Shown here in pieces: positions 16,076 to 16,135 of a stretch of 16,135 nt of DNA (the stretch's first letter is position 1; each line of letters opens with the position of its first letter). Source of the stretch: JACJYE01 sp964432875 (lineage in GTDB: Bacteria; Bacteroidota; Bacteroidia; Chitinophagales; Saprospiraceae). Both the position numbers and the translations under genes were made by a program. The notes below the pieces were generated by a model that saw only the letters and a list, made by a program, of their open reading frames with translations, had not been told where the DNA came from and searched no databases. The stretch lies in NCBI GenBank assembly GCA_964432875.1, contig CAYSPJ010000113.1, positions 1 to 16,135 of the forward strand, read 5' to 3'.

Positions 16076-16135
16076 TCAGTTGGCATGGCGGGCATCCTGG
16101 ATAGTAGAGTTGGCAAGGGTAATCACCACCGTCGT
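16076..16135 (-). CDS. Possible 3' end of an upstream minus-strand gene (partial)
   Basis: Reading inward from the right edge, the minus strand is open for 19 codons (TTVVITLANSTIQDARHAN) to a TGA at 16076-16078. The alternating hydrophobic pattern (VVITLANSTIQDA) is like a beta-helix rung of exported Bacteroidota proteins, but the fragment is very short and lacks the T9SS sorting domain seen in the neighbours. It may be a real C terminus, a degraded gene or chance. Confidence 0.25.
   Translation of the reverse strand, partial: TTVVITLANSTIQDARHAN

Overview
The window looks like a scaffold from a member of the Bacteroidota, most likely near the Saprospirales. The evidence is two secreted proteins with type IX secretion (T9SS) C-terminal sorting domains, promoters of the TAnnTTTG type, little use of Shine-Dalgarno sites, and an sdhC-sdhA-sdhB operon with a five-helix cytochrome b558-type subunit. 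The sequence is a draft assembly: it holds two runs of exactly 100 N (8377-8476 and 14867-14966).

Layout. Positions 1-227 hold the possible 3' end of a plus-strand gene and copy 1 of an imperfectly palindromic dispersed repeat. Positions 228-3801 hold the succinate dehydrogenase operon on the minus strand (sdhC, sdhA, sdhB in transcription order), with a good promoter and a hairpin close to the predicted transcript start. Positions 3802-4159 are a divergent intergenic region with a GC-rich structured element and a terminator-like hairpin. Positions 4160-6964 hold a hypothetical gene followed by rnr (RNase R). Positions 7103-8072 hold two small membrane or secreted proteins of unknown function; the first may be read from a leaderless transcript. 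Positions 8098-8224 hold copy 2 of the repeat, followed by gap-containing noncoding DNA. Positions 8671-11163 encode a P-type cation ATPase, convergent with an NTF2-like lipoprotein gene (11191-11706). That gene is divergent from nadA (quinolinate synthase, about 11924-12931), and an operator-like palindrome lies between them. Positions 13063-16001 hold a tandem pair of paralogous T9SS-exported proteins on the minus strand, and the end of another minus-strand frame may reach the right edge.

The genes are mostly housekeeping: respiration/TCA cycle, RNA turnover, ion transport and NAD synthesis. I saw no defence system, CRISPR array, integrase, transposase gene, tRNA or rRNA. The observations most worth following are the dispersed palindromic repeat, the structured intergenic element between sdhC and the rnr operon, the operator-like site before nadA, the unusual ion-site residues of the P-type ATPase, and the tandem T9SS paralogues with a mis-sized assembly gap. 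I found no convincing new multi-gene system.
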